Part shown: in pieces, positions 35,761 through 46,814 of the stretch
Position numbering within the stretch: position 1 is the first letter of the stretch
Layout of the letters: each line of letters begins with the position of its first letter
DNA from: Apostichopus japonicus
Taxonomy: Eukaryota > Echinodermata > Holothuroidea > Aspidochirotida > Stichopodidae
NCBI RefSeq assembly: GCF_037975245.1
Contig: NC_092562.1
Span: forward strand, 7,915,001 to 7,979,000
DNA length: 64,000 bases
Direction of reading: 5' to 3'
Notes under the pieces: generated by a model
What the model was told of the DNA's origin: nothing
What the model saw: the letters and a program-made list of their open reading frames with translations, nothing else
The model's database searches: none
Position numbers and translations under genes: made by a program

Positions 35761-38399
35761 CTCGGTTTTATTCCTCTCATATAGCCTTAGGGTCCTTAAT
35801 GGGGACTTGAATGTCTCTCCTGGTCTTGTTTTCTACTAAACTAAACTATATACTTGAGTGTAGGAGTTAGCAATAGTTGGGAGTCTATTGGCAAACCTAA
35901 GACTGATATTGTGGTGTTAATTTCTCAGGAATGTAGTACTAGGCTATAGTAGGTGCAACAGATTGAATGGGTCTGTCGAGAAAAAAAACGCTGCAACAAC
36001 TGAATACTGGTGTATCTTGTAGCTTATGTATTTTCCATTAACATATATACTATACGGTCATGTCCTTAATAAGGTTTCATGGATCACACTGACATAGTGT
36101 GCCTACTTGTCAACTGAGCACAGGGCTGATGACATCATTCAGTTTGTTATTATGCAGACAGCAAATGGCCATAATGATAATTATTAATTGTTACTTATTC
36201 TTCATACTGCCCTTACCTGAACAGTGATGTATAAAAATGCAATAAGTCGTTAAGCCTTTCATTTAAGAATCGTTTCAGCCTGTCCTATTTCAAACATATG
36301 ATTGGCAGGTTTCCACGTTACATAGCTTATCAAAATGGAGCTGTTCTGTAAAGCAAGAAAACTGTCACACATATGCATGCATACAAACACACTCATATAA
36401 ATTTCTGAATATCTTTTCAGCTGCCCAAAGGTACTGGAATGCAAGCTCTGTTGGGTGAATTAAAAAACCCTCATTGTACTCTTTTATTATGGTCGGCATA
36501 GCTGGAACCAGCAATGATGGTGATGTGGATTTGACAGTACCTAGACAAGAATTCAATAGCTGCTTTGTGTTGAAGTGGGTTCAACTTGCTCAAGGCCATG
36601 ACAGGATGACGACTAGACATCAGGATGAATTATCTGTTGCAGAGCTCTATAAACCAGGCAGTTGTTAAAACATCCATTGGGTGACCCTCACAGTCTACCA
36701 GGCACTGCATCGCAGAAGCAAAATGAAGTGTGTGTGATACCTTCATCTTATGAGAGTGGAATGGTATCAGTGTGGCCTCTGTCAATTTGGCTTCAAGTCT
36801 TTGTTTTCTTGAAAGCTGAGAAGATCTTTCAGTGGTTTCACACTGACCTCTGTACTTGACAATTCATGTGTATTTGCCAGCTCAGGAGGAAGCCAGATTT
36901 TAATTACATTAACCAATGCTGACTTTTTTTTGGACATGTGGTACATCTGCAAGGAGGTGAAGGAAGCAGTTGGAGTTGCATGGATGTGGAATCTTGTTGA
37001 TAGTCTGGCAGTCTTATCCACAGATTATCCCAAAGCTTCTCCACATTACCACATTCAGAACTTATTACATTGATAAACTTGAAAATTGCAGGAATCTAAC
37101 GAAGCACCCATCAAGGGAATTTGTTTGTATCATTATTGAAAGCTGTGACCTTCTGATGTGACAGACTAATGTGAAATAAAGGGCAGTAGATTACCTTGTA
37201 AAAGAACCTTGTTATTGTTTGATTGTATCTAATGTTTGCAAAATTTTAAGTTGCATGCTACCAATTGAAACATAATTCTTTCTCTATTAATGGGATATAA
37301 ATACTTCTCCTTAAAGGGTGTGAAGACTCCCGCACAAAGAAACGTCTCATGCCGGTTATCTGACCTAGTTTCGAATGCGGTGTAACAGAAGTGTTAGACA
37401 CCACCATTGATCCCAGAAAATACACACACAGCTTGCTATCATCTGTAAATAGACATTAGTGTACAGTCAATACAAACATCACGGTCAATACCCACAACAC
37501 AGTGCACATAGCAGCGTGGACATCTCAGGTCTAGATAAAAGATAACAAGGTATCAGGTTTCATTACTGTCTGCATTTTGTAGCGACACAAAAAAACTTCA
37601 CTTGCAAGCAACGGAAAGTAAACTTTTTCAGAGCGTGGCATGCGGTTTAGGGCGAGTCTTCAATACCTTTAAATATACTGCATCGGTTGTTGTCACTTGA
37701 TCATTTGCTTGTGTGTGAGCTAAACAGCTTAAATAATATGTAAAAAATAATACAAACTTTCAAATTGCCAGATATTTACTTGCTCAAAATCATTATCCAA
37801 TCATGATTTGTTGCTATCCTTGAGTCCATTATTCAGATGATGAGGCAGATTCCCTTCAACTCTCCATGATGAAGGTAAAACCTTATATCTTAACCAACTG
37901 CCATTGAGTGTCCATTTGAAAGTTTCAAACACACAAGTGCATTGATTAAAACAAAGACTTTATTGCTGTGGTTGCAGGAACTGGATTTCAGTCTAGTAGT
38001 CACTCACCAGGTTCGTCTTTATCACAGTCTGCTAACTGTGGCTTTTTATGTTAGGAGTTTTTCTTCAGAGCACATGTCACCTTTGATTTGTAAAAAAAGT
38101 CCTGAAATTCAGGGAGTTAAAATTTACTGTCTAAAGATAATTTAAAAAGATTTTTTTTAACTTCAATCATCAATGTGGGTGTCAATTAAGGGAATAAGGA
38201 GTTACTGATGCAATGACTTTCTGGCATAAGTGCATTTATAATGTGTTAAAACTTGAAAGGTGTATCATACTGCATCCCCCCCCCCCCTCTTAATTTGCAC
38301 TTCGTTGGAATGCACAGACAGTTTTGCTTATTAATGAAATACCAGTTAACACTAAATTTTCAAGTCTTCCTTTAAAACAGTCAAACGAAACCGTGCATT

Positions 38400-39300
38400 G
38401 CCTAAACTAGGCCTACGCAATAGTTTGAACATTTCTTTATCAACATGTGGTGACAGGGCTCTTAAGATAATTCAGTGACCAAGACAAGAGTGAAGGGTAG
38501 TCTTTGCAATAAGCATAACTAAGGCTAGGCTACCAGTACCATAATTAGCCTTGGCCTAGTGGTCTTTGAAATGTAGCCTAGGCCCCTGCTACTTTGATAA
38601 ATGATAGTTGACTGCATCCAAATTAAACCAAGGCCTAGGCTATACTTTTGAAGAAGAAAAAATTAGGCTGAATTCATGTTAGCCTAAAAAGGCTAGACCA
38701 ATGCTGACAATTAACACAAACCGAGATCATTTAACCATTTGGGCACTTGTTTATGGCATACTAAAAGGGTCTATATAATTAGGCCTGTATGTGTACACAA
38801 CCCACAAGTTGCCAATGAGTATAGACCTAGCCTAACTAGTTTAGGCCTAGGCTACTTTGTTTTCCTTAGGCCTAGTTTAATTGGGCCGTATACTGTGCCA
38901 TATTATGTAATGTGCTATAACAGTTGTAGTAATAGCAAGAATGGTCCAGGTCTAACTAAGCCCAGGCTTAACTTATGCTTCGGGCTTAACTAAGGATTAG
39001 GGCTTTACGTGATGCCTAGAGGCTAGCCCACCCTTTTACATTAAACTAAAAGTGATACTTTTTTAGGCTAGGCATAGCCTAGACATACAATAACTAAGAA
39101 TTAGGATAACTATATGTGCGACTGAAACTGCCATGCCTATGATTAGGAGAGCTGGCATAATGAAATCGAATTTTTGGATCGTAAAACGAGAGAGAATAGC
39201 CATGAATGTAATTACAGAAACCAGTCTGAACGTAAAATTCTCGCATTGCTTGTACATTACTCGTATTACACTAGGGCCTATGGCTAATACGGGCCTAGGC
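38400..39300. repeat. AGGCCTAGGC-rich tract
   Basis: Many overlapping aggcctaggct/cctaggc words on both strands (for example 38570-38590, 38820-38880, 39060-39080, 39270-39300). It is low complexity and self-complementary, and lies wholly inside the nested transposon. A similar tract is at 30400-30760. Confidence 0.55.
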
Positions 39301-41029
39301 TACACAGACTTTTTTTCATTAGATCTCCATCTTGTTCTTTCTACTTCCACAAAATTCCTCTTCTTTTATGGTCAGTCGGAAAATCAAACAACAATATCCA
39401 TGTTCTGACCGATTGCAGCATCCCCAGCACCATTTCTTCCATAATTTCGTACTTTTTTCGTGTACACAAACGATAGTCATACACTGTGAGTACGCGTGTC
39501 GCCTGCTATAAAGTTTTCAAGTGGACCTATTTTACCACCCTGTGTGGGCGTTTTCCCTCTCGACCAATCCAAATCGGTTACATGGTTGGCCAAACTCTCT
39601 CTATATACGGCTCTGTTGACTATCTAAGCGTAGCGCCACCATGAGTTGGCGCGAAGCGTACAAGAAAATTTTGGGATTAACAAACCCTCTAGATGGCCGG
39701 AAACGGCACTTCCCGAGGTTTCCAAGCGGCATATACCCAACTTTAAAATAGGGATGTCATGTCCGAAATATCTCATAATCAGGACCCAAAATACTTTTTT
39801 TTTAATTTCGGGTGTTATTTTGGGAAAATTGCCCCTGTCAATCTTGTTTCAGGCGCAACGTTAGAATGTTCGAGAGCTCTTTTATATTATTCGATGAAGA
39901 AAATGGCCTCATGCAGGCTATTATAGGCCTATACACATGCAATACACAATTACACATAGTTACATTCCTAGGTACCGATTGCTAGGGCATCCAGGTGAAA
40001 CGTGTATTAAGCATTACCCTGGTTACATGAGATTCTCAGCTGTTCGAGGGAACATGTACGTGTGTAGGCCTACTATAGGGCCTATATGAATACTATGAGG
40101 GTGCATATATGTACTATATCAATACCGTGGGCGCAATAATACATTTTGTTGTTATAGGGCCAATGAAGCCTACAGTCAACTATTTTTGCTTTATAAAGAC
40201 GCTTTATTTGAAAAGATCGCACTGCGTTTATGGTAGGCGAGAAATGAAGCTAAAAAAGAGCCGTACATTAACGAAGATGCATAAATGTAGGCATGAAAAT
40301 ATTCTTATCCCTGGCATTTGGTGGGGGGGGGGGATATGGTGCATTACATCCCCTCCACCCATTTTCATGGGGGGATATATCTCCCCTCCACCCAGGATCG
40401 CCGCCCATGGCCATATGTGATCCATTTTTCGACCTTAATAATAAGCAACATTTCCAGTAAATATGGACACAAAATGCACAATTTAGTATGGCTGACATGT
40501 CACTTAGTGTTTATAGTGATAATACAAACACAATTACCATCTATGTTTCTAAAACTATTATGCCGCCGAACTTCGCCAGAACCTTTTTTTGGCAAACAAA
40601 AAATAAAGCATACGGGAGGGGGGGGGGGGGTGAGCGATCACCGACATCTCACATAAAGGTCGTCATCATCATTTTTTTTTTTTTTTTTGCTAACCTTTTT
40701 TTTTTTGGTGACGGCCAATAGGGGGGGCGCGCGCCTGTTGCGCCCCCCCCCCCCCCTGGATACGCCCCTGCAGCAGGACACATTAGTACTTTTCTGGTTT
40801 TACATGGTAATAAAAGAAGCTTAGTAGCAGGTGTTGTGTAAACAATAAGAGCTAACTGGACACTAAAGGAGAATAATTTACTTTGGTATGTCGGGTGTGC
40901 CTGGGATTAAGAGGATGAGTTCTATCCGGATGATCAAATATCAGCCTGGTTCGGGAAACCCAGGTTGACGTCCAGGAATATGGAATTCCGAAGCGGACAT
41001 TATTCAGTAACTTTTTATGCAGCTTTTAC

Positions 41030-41420
41030 TCCTTCTAAAATTTTGCGTCACGTAATAACACAAACAGTCATTATGTGAGGTTATTTTTACGCAGTATATT
41101 GACCAAGGCTTGAATTTTTATCTGGCAGTCTGTCAGCTGTCAAAGAAAGGTCGCCATTTCGGACAAAAGTCATATTGTCTTAATATGCAGTTTTTACTGC
41201 CGCATAATGACTGCAAGGAAAATCGTAATCATTATGCGTCAATATTTACAGTCACGTAATGACCAAGAAAGAAAAAACTCATTATGCGGCAATGTTATTG
41301 TCAAATAAGGACTAACGTATATCTTACTCACTATGCGGCAGTCTTTACTGCAGCATAACGACTTCCGTTTAACATACTCGTTTTTCGGCAACATTTACTG
41401 TAGCAGAATGACTAAAGCAG
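41030..41420 (+). repeat. Tandem ~50-60-bp units, each with an inverted TATGCGGCA motif
   Basis: About six degenerate units. Each has the form cattatgcggcaat..ttactgccgcataatgac: a ~13-bp stem and a ~6-base loop, followed by an A-rich or variable linker. The clearest are at 41186-41215, 41229-41262, 41280-41315 and 41329-41362. The block is bracketed by the words cggacattatt (40992 and 41430). Confidence 0.6.
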
Positions 41421-42059
41421 TCCCCAAAACGGACATTATTTTTTATTACAATTTACCAAAAAAGACAGCAAATAGGACAACTGGGTCCTAATGGGCTTGA
41501 TCTAACCTGTTTACAGTTCGCCAAAGATTTTGCACAGAACTGTAACTTATCTCAATCTATGTGCCCATGGTTGTTAAAGTATGTTGAAAAAGATTTCGTC
41601 TTTAATAATTACGAGAAGAATCGCGGGTATAAATAATTCCATTTCGGATGCAATTTTACTGCCGCTCGAAGCTTTAACTCAGTTTAGCAGACGTGTTTCG
41701 AAAATATATCTAAGAAGCTGATTGGTCAGTTGACGACCAGACGTGTGTAAAGTTGCCAAACGAACGGGGGACAACATTTCGCTGATTATTATGTGTTCTA
41801 GTTATGAGTGGTAAAACTCGTTTAATGTCAAGATGAAGCTAATTAAGTGTATTTTCTTTCACAAATTGTATGAGATTATTATTATGGGCATTACATAGTA
41901 AGTCTCTTGGTACGTAGGTAGTTATGTAATGGGACCGCTGTTCTAGGAGAACTGAAATTCGTTTTACTTTATTGTTAATTGGGGAGACTGGCAAACACAC
42001 GAATGGTTTCGAAGAACAAGTCTACACTATGAACTACACTATATAAAATGTTCCCCCGA

Positions 42060-42670
42060 AAGGTAATTAGGGCGGTTTTGATGAACTTAACATGCATAGA
42101 CTCCGGAAGTGTGACCTAATTACTTGGCAGATGACATTATAAGGTTCCTACTTACGTACGGCGTAAGATTTGTCACAAGGTATCTTCTGGTAATACGAAA
42201 GGTCGGCATGCAATACAGTATATATTTTTTTTTGTAGTCAAATGAGGACTATATTTCAGAATACCTAAGAAGTAAATGTGTACCTTATACGTCATCTTCC
42301 GTATAAGCAGTTATTTTCGTTATAGATATATTGCCATTAAAGTCAACTTATACGTTACCCGTATCAACATAGGGGTTAACAATATCTCTAATTTAGTAGT
42401 ACAATTGATAAAATAAATTTTAATAAAATATTAATATTCCTTTCATAATTTTATTTTACCTGCTGTGTTTTTTAACATTGGCAAACCCTACTATGTTAGT
42501 AATAGAGAGGAATGACGATGCCGGTGCTGGCCAAACGATTTGTACCAACGAAGTCTTCGGCTTTGAGCACAGCGTTTCTGTACGTTGCCGTGTTGGACGA
42601 ATCTAACCGTAATAGCAATAACCGACTTTACGATCCGACTCACAATTTTGCAAGATCGGTAACTAGATTT
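42060..42670 (+). repeat. Diverged repeat, partner of 29880-30310
   Basis: See the partner entry. This copy is longer and keeps an open frame at 42512-42706. Confidence 0.5.
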
Positions 42671-43849
42671 ATTCTGGAAAAAGTTGGTAAAGATTTTAAT
42701 CACGAATGAATGTGTATAAAAGTTGACAAGGAGGCTAAGACAACGGAAAATACCGTGTTTACTTTTATGTTTAGTTAAAGTTTAGTCTACTGCAAACCAC
42801 ATAAATAGAGAAATCTCAAAATTTTATGTTGAAATTCCGCTGGTAGTTAAAGAAAGACATTTTTGTTTGGTTTCAGGTGGTATTAATTGGCCTGGGTGAG
42901 AGATGATGCAAAGAACCAAATTAAAACCTAATGGAACTTGAAATGATTATAAACGAAAAGAATGAGAACTTTAGAACAAGATACTTCAGAACAAGATAAG
43001 CAATTAACGATTTAAGAAAGGCACATATAGTTAGATAAGAAGAAGGAAACAGACAATTAAAGAATATTAATATGTTTGTATCTTTAAAAAAAAAATGTTC
43101 AAATACGAACGCAGTTCATAGAACATTCTAAAGCGAACAATAGAAAATGTTGAAGTGAAAGTGAGGAAAACGGGCTAGAGAACAACAAAGTTATATACCG
43201 ATATTGTATTAACTTAGGTTTAATTTGAAGGCTGATTTAAGTCATGTAATTACCGTGCACGGATATATAAGATTGATTTTGATTCAAGAGTAATAAAGGC
43301 CTTACAGATTTGCATTCCTCGTATACATTGACTATCATATGTGTTTATAGAACCCATGACAGTTAGTTCCAATATGTCACAATCAGGATTCTGTTGATTC
43401 CTGGCGTGGCTGGAGATTCTGGTGGCGTTTTGTAGTTACAGCTGTAGAGTTAGACGCGTAGAATGTATATCCGATTGTGTACACTGCATTGGCTGGCAGC
43501 ACAGGCGTTTGGTGAAGTCTTACTCTCTGTTACTACTTTGGTCAGGGGCAGGTGCCCCCCCCCCACCCGTACACTTGTTATACCTGTGAACCCTCTTTTC
43601 AAGGAAAACTTAGTTTTGAATGCCACCTCAATCGTTCTCCTATATTGTAGTGAGACTTTCAGATTTATATACATTTCGATGATCAAGACAAGGAAATAGT
43701 ATATATAACATTTCGCATTTTCTAAAGTCAGTCATTTAGACATTTTGATACACGCTGCATGCCAATAAGTTTTAGTCGTGTCATATCCAAGATGTGTGAA
43801 CTCCAACAGAATTGGTCAAGAACGTAAAAGGAGACGGATTACCATAAGC

Positions 43850-44086
43850 ATGTACTTCTGGTTGCCATCGAGGTATTATCACTTGGTAATGCTCTCATCG
43901 GCTGTCGCTAATTCTGTTACCAGGTTTACAATTCTTCGGGTGCCTGCGCTTCGTAGAAATCTGGACAATATTCTAATTCTGAACTTGTGTGTCATGGATC
44001 TTGTAACAACGTTGGCTAGTATGCCGTTCAGCTTAATGGATGTCTTTTTTGAAGGATACTTACTTTGTCTGGATATACTTTGCAGA
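43850..44086 (+). pseudogene. GPCR pseudogene exon 1 (TM1-TM2)
   Basis: The first ATG in frame gives MYFWLPSRYYHLVMLSSAVA. The frame is open further upstream to 43778 without an ATG. The N-terminal tail is short for the class, so an upstream exon may exist. Donor GTAAGT. Confidence 0.7.
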
Positions 44087-45870
44087 GTAAGTCTAAGAGT
44101 CTAAGAGTAAGTCTAAATATAGAAATAACAATGTACCGTATTTATTTATGTACATCATTTGCCAAACAAGAATATTGATATATATATTTTTTACATAGCA
44201 ATAATTAGACGATATTCACTAAGATACATTAATGTTAACCGAAAATGTGGTAATTCTGTGTATAGAGTCTAATTCGAGCCACTGTGTTGCAAACTGTGCA
44301 ACAATCACACAAGTAGAATCATTCTGGTAGAGTGACACTGACTAAGGTATGTCACGTGAAGGTCCATAGTTTGGCTCCTTATACCTTCACCTGGTGAATC
44401 CCAAAAATTACCTAACCAGTCGTGAAGTGCAATATTCCCCTGTGTTGATCCTGGAGCAGTTTCATCATATCACATCCAGGCGAATACATCATTATATTCT
44501 TTCCACCAAATGAATGTAATTGAGAGAGTACTTGAGAAAGTATAATGAATATTGATTTAATCCTCAACACTTCGTCGACTGGACACGTTTCTTATAATAG
44601 TAAAACAAAACAAATTTCATAATCTTGGTTTACTATGGTCGAATTGAACATTGACTAAATAAACTCATACTTCTCTTGAAAAGCACATTGAAATATTTAG
44701 CAGTTTCAGCTCAGATAACAGCTTATCTATATAGATGACCAGAGGTCCTCGGTATACTTCGATTTCGCATCTTCGTAATGCACACAGTTCGCGGCGCGGA
44801 GTTAATGGTACGTTTATTAGTCACATTTATACATTTTCGATGGCTGGGTCCACTTCATTATATAAGACTGGAGTCCGTAATGGACTAAAATAAAGGATAT
44901 TGCAATTTTATTCACATAGGATTATCTCGATATTTTATATGATAATTTCTCATCCAACGAATTCATCCAAGAGCAATCTAAGGTTTTCCCATCTGAAATA
45001 ACTTTCTAAATTGAAAAGATTCCAAATTTGAGTTAAAATGCGAATTGGACGTGTCACAGGTCACAGAACAAGTAACCTTCATAGAGCAGCAGTACTGTAG
45101 AATCTCGATACGCTAGTTAAACGTGTCTTGAAGGCTAATGACTTAAAACAATTCGATATTAGATATAACAGAAAATGTCATGTCTTGAGGCAGGAGTATG
45201 CTATTAGGCACCAGATATGACTTTTGAGGGAGTATATAATTAAATTATTGTATATGAAGTTCTTTGCAGAGTAAGTAGTGGTAGTAAGTTGAGTCTCGTC
45301 TATCCGACATGCTCAGTGATTAACCTCCGCCACGTATCACGATCTTGGGCAAGGTTTATTGCTTCTTCGAAATTGTTAATATTAATGTCCTTGAATTGCG
45401 ATTTTATTTTTCCAAGCAATGTAGTCACGGGCCTTCCAACTGGTTTAGCAGTATGTCTCAGTGCTTCTCTTCACGCAACCTTTGCTGGAGCGTCCTCTTG
45501 GAGTCTTGCTACATGACCGAAAAATCTCAATCTTCTATGTGCGACTATCGATGACCAAGGTGTTTGGTTGGTTTCGTTGTAGAGCTCATCATTTGATAAC
45601 CAATTATTATTGCAGAGTAAACATATATTATATAACTTTTTTTTTCTCAAGAGTTAATTGATGATTCAATTCATCAGTATCGTTTGTGAACATTGATTGT
45701 GCAACTCAATACAAATGTAAAAGAGTGTTTCAGTTTCTCACGACAGGGTCTCTTTGATGGTAACATTCCAAGCTGGGAGTATATAATTTGTTTGGTTACA
45801 GATTATTAGCTACCATACACATAGCGACCAAAATGCGAACGTCTTATACTGTTCGTCTTGTTCCTTTTAG
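44087..45870 (+). other. GPCR pseudogene intron 1
   Basis: 1.78 kb containing the antisense LINE fragment at 45300-45600. The rest is AT-rich with no other feature. Confidence 0.6.
45300..45600 (-). mobile_element. LINE ORF2 C-terminal fragment, antisense in the GPCR intron
   Basis: The minus strand encodes AHRRLRFFGHVARLQEDAPA, then KPVGRPVTTLLGKIKSQFKD and NFEEAINLAQDRDTWRRLI, ending in TAG at 45302-45300. The RLR.FGHV.R...D...K...GRP..TW......D....GL..A.....A.DR..WR pattern is the usual C-terminus of many non-LTR ORF2 proteins. One internal TGA. 5'-truncated and without an obvious tail. Confidence 0.75.
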
Positions 45871-46249
45871 ATCCATGGTGGTTTTGCAACGATTGGCATA
45901 ATGGGAAACGTTTCTGCAGTAACGGTCATAGCTGTGCATCGATTCATCAGCATTGTTATACCGGATAAGGTAACTCTATCAAGGCACCATTACATCATGA
46001 TGATAACTGCGTGTTGGGTATGTACACTTAGTATAGCGGCACCGACAGCTCTCAGTACAGGGAGCAGCGTTTACACATATGGAACTCGTCATTGCTCTCC
46101 GGCTTGGTCAAAAGTTTGCTTGTACTTGAATTTGTAATTGGTCCCGTCCTTCGTTATTCCATTCATTAGCCTACTTACACTCAAGAGGATAACCAATATG
46201 GCTACATCCTATCATCGTCATGCGACCGAAATAATGTTTTATATGTTAG
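45871..46249 (+). pseudogene. GPCR pseudogene exon 2 (TM3-TM6 start)
   Basis: Opens ATC CAT GGT after TTCCTTTTAG. CRIHGGF across the junction supplies the conserved TM3 cysteine. TAA at 46135-46137 is in frame, and the same frame continues open to the donor, so a single nonsense codon is the lesion here. Confidence 0.72.
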
Positions 46250-46444
46250 GTCATGATGTTGTGTATGCCTTTTGTGTTAACGCATCTTGCGTATCGTGCT
46301 AAATACACCATGCACGTTGCCAGTTGTTAAGTCGTATATCGCAACAATGCGTAATGCACGGGATGTGTTTTAGCACATAGATTAACTAGCTTCCCTGATT
46401 GGCATATGATGAATAAATGCATGAACTTATCTTTGCTTCAACAG

Positions 46445-46814
46445 GTGCTTTACTGGCATTTACTGCTGTAAACTTGGACACCATATTTCATCATGAATTC
46501 ATTAAGAGGGCGAATATAGTCATGCACTCAGTGTATTTGCGATGTGGTTTCGCTACACTAACTCGCTCATGGATCCAATCGTTTACGTCAGTTTGAACAG
46601 GAAATTACGGAACGAGATTTTCAAGCAGTTCGGGGTATGGCGTATACCGGTTGACAAGTCTGTGTATATGAATAAGGGGTTAATCAACGGTCTAGCGTGC
46701 GTTACTCACAGGATTAATGCACGATCGGGGGATAATGCAAGCGATGCACGAGGGCGGAGCCCGAGTGCATCCAGCGATAGCATTAACACCCGGAGTGTGG
46801 GGGGAAAATCATAA
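46445..46814 (+). pseudogene. GPCR pseudogene exon 3 (TM6-TM7, C-tail)
   Basis: ALLAFTAVNLDTIFHHEFI and RANIVMHSV in one frame, then FAMWFRYTNSLMDPIVYVSL in the next. The C-tail from about 46702 is read through a palindromic repeat (NARSGDNASDARGRSPSASS), so that part is probably not ancestral. Confidence 0.7.
46702..46803. mobile_element. CpG-rich palindromic MITE-like repeat
   Basis: Centre gga at about 46759, flanked by gatgcacgagggc and gcccgagtgcatc, with outer gataatgc and gcattaac also inverted. The outer word gtgcgttactcacaggatta recurs at 47808-47827, so it is a dispersed repeat. CpG density is far above the surroundings. Confidence 0.6.

Larger units (their letters stand above)
35025..39615. 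mobile_element. Nested 4.6-kb DNA transposon, 31-bp perfect TIRs, 8-bp TSD
   Basis: The left end (35025-35055, cagagccgtatatagagaga...) is the exact reverse complement of the right end (39585-39615). TTGACTAT flanks both ends (35017-35024 and 39616-39623) and is single in the uninterrupted copy at 60263-60270. A subterminal aaaataggtcca is also inverted at both ends. 31-bp TIRs with an 8-bp TSD fit P elements. CAGAG ends and a TSD matching nTnnnnAn also fit hAT (Ac type). Minus-strand frames near 36360-37020 (e.g. EYNEGFLIHPTELAFQYLW then AAEKIFRNL) faintly recall a P/THAP transposase C-terminus, but stops break them. It carries an RT fragment (35525-35760) and an AGGCCTA-rich block (38400-39300). 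Confidence 0.88.
34830..40770 (+). mobile_element. ~1.34-kb DNA transposon copy 1, split by a nested element
   Basis: Begins caggggcgtatccaggattt and ends cctggatacgcccctg, flanked by CAGCAG on both sides (34824-34829 and 40771-40776). Removing 35025-39615 and one copy of TTGACTAT leaves about 1,342 bases that match the element at 60071-61406 almost throughout. The 6-bp target duplication and CAGGG ends suggest a hAT-related or IS3EU-like superfamily; no transposase ORF is present, so it is non-autonomous. Internal poly-G, poly-T and poly-C tracts are prominent. Confidence 0.85.
40771..43849. other. Intergenic between the transposon and the GPCR pseudogene
   Basis: Holds the hairpin repeats at 41030-41420 and the partner repeat at 42060-42670. 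The latter includes a 65-codon frame (42512-42706) encoding FLYVAVLDESNRNSNNRLYD, of which only the first part is paralleled at 29970-30010. No other gene evidence. Confidence 0.45.
43850..46814 (+). pseudogene. Rhodopsin-class (class A) GPCR, three exons, disrupted
   Basis: Exon 1 (43850-44086, phase 0): TM1 with ANSVTRFTILRVPALRR, and TM2 ILILNLCVMDLVTTLASMPF ending LLCLDILCR, with the TM2 Asp. Exon 2 (45871-46249): TM3 GFATIGIMGNVSAVTVIAV followed by HRF in place of DRY, TM4 MMITACWVCTLSIAAPTAL, TM5 VPSFVIPFISLLTLKRI, and the start of TM6. Exon 3 (46445-46814): rest of TM6, then TM7 YTNSLMDPIVYVSLNRKL (DPIVY for NPxxY) and the C-tail. Splice sites GTAAGT, TTTTAG, GTCATG and CAACAG keep the frame. 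Two lesions: TAA at 46135-46137 at the start of TM5, and a one-base deletion near 46533-46537 between TM6 and TM7. Retained introns make it an unprocessed pseudogene, or an assembly-error victim. Subfamily not assigned. Confidence 0.8.

Noticed and set aside
39646-39864. Frame beginning MARSVQENFGINKPSR, also at 60293
   Set aside because: Start is in the shared module. The C-terminal half differs between copies after a small indel, so there is no selection for a protein.
40109-40721. Overlapping frames of 65-112 codons in transposon copy 1, repeated at 60745-61366
   Set aside because: They occur identically in both copies because the DNA is a repeat. They cross G-tracts and show no transposase motif.
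34830-40770. Treating the 5.9-kb segment between cggggcgtatcc ends as one large autonomous transposon
   Set aside because: The second copy shows that the element is only ~1.34 kb. The remainder is the nested 4.6-kb insertion with its own TIRs and TSD.
45289-45661. Plus-strand frames in the GPCR intron as an extra receptor exon
   Set aside because: They are shadows of the antisense LINE ORF2 fragment, which has a clear family pattern.
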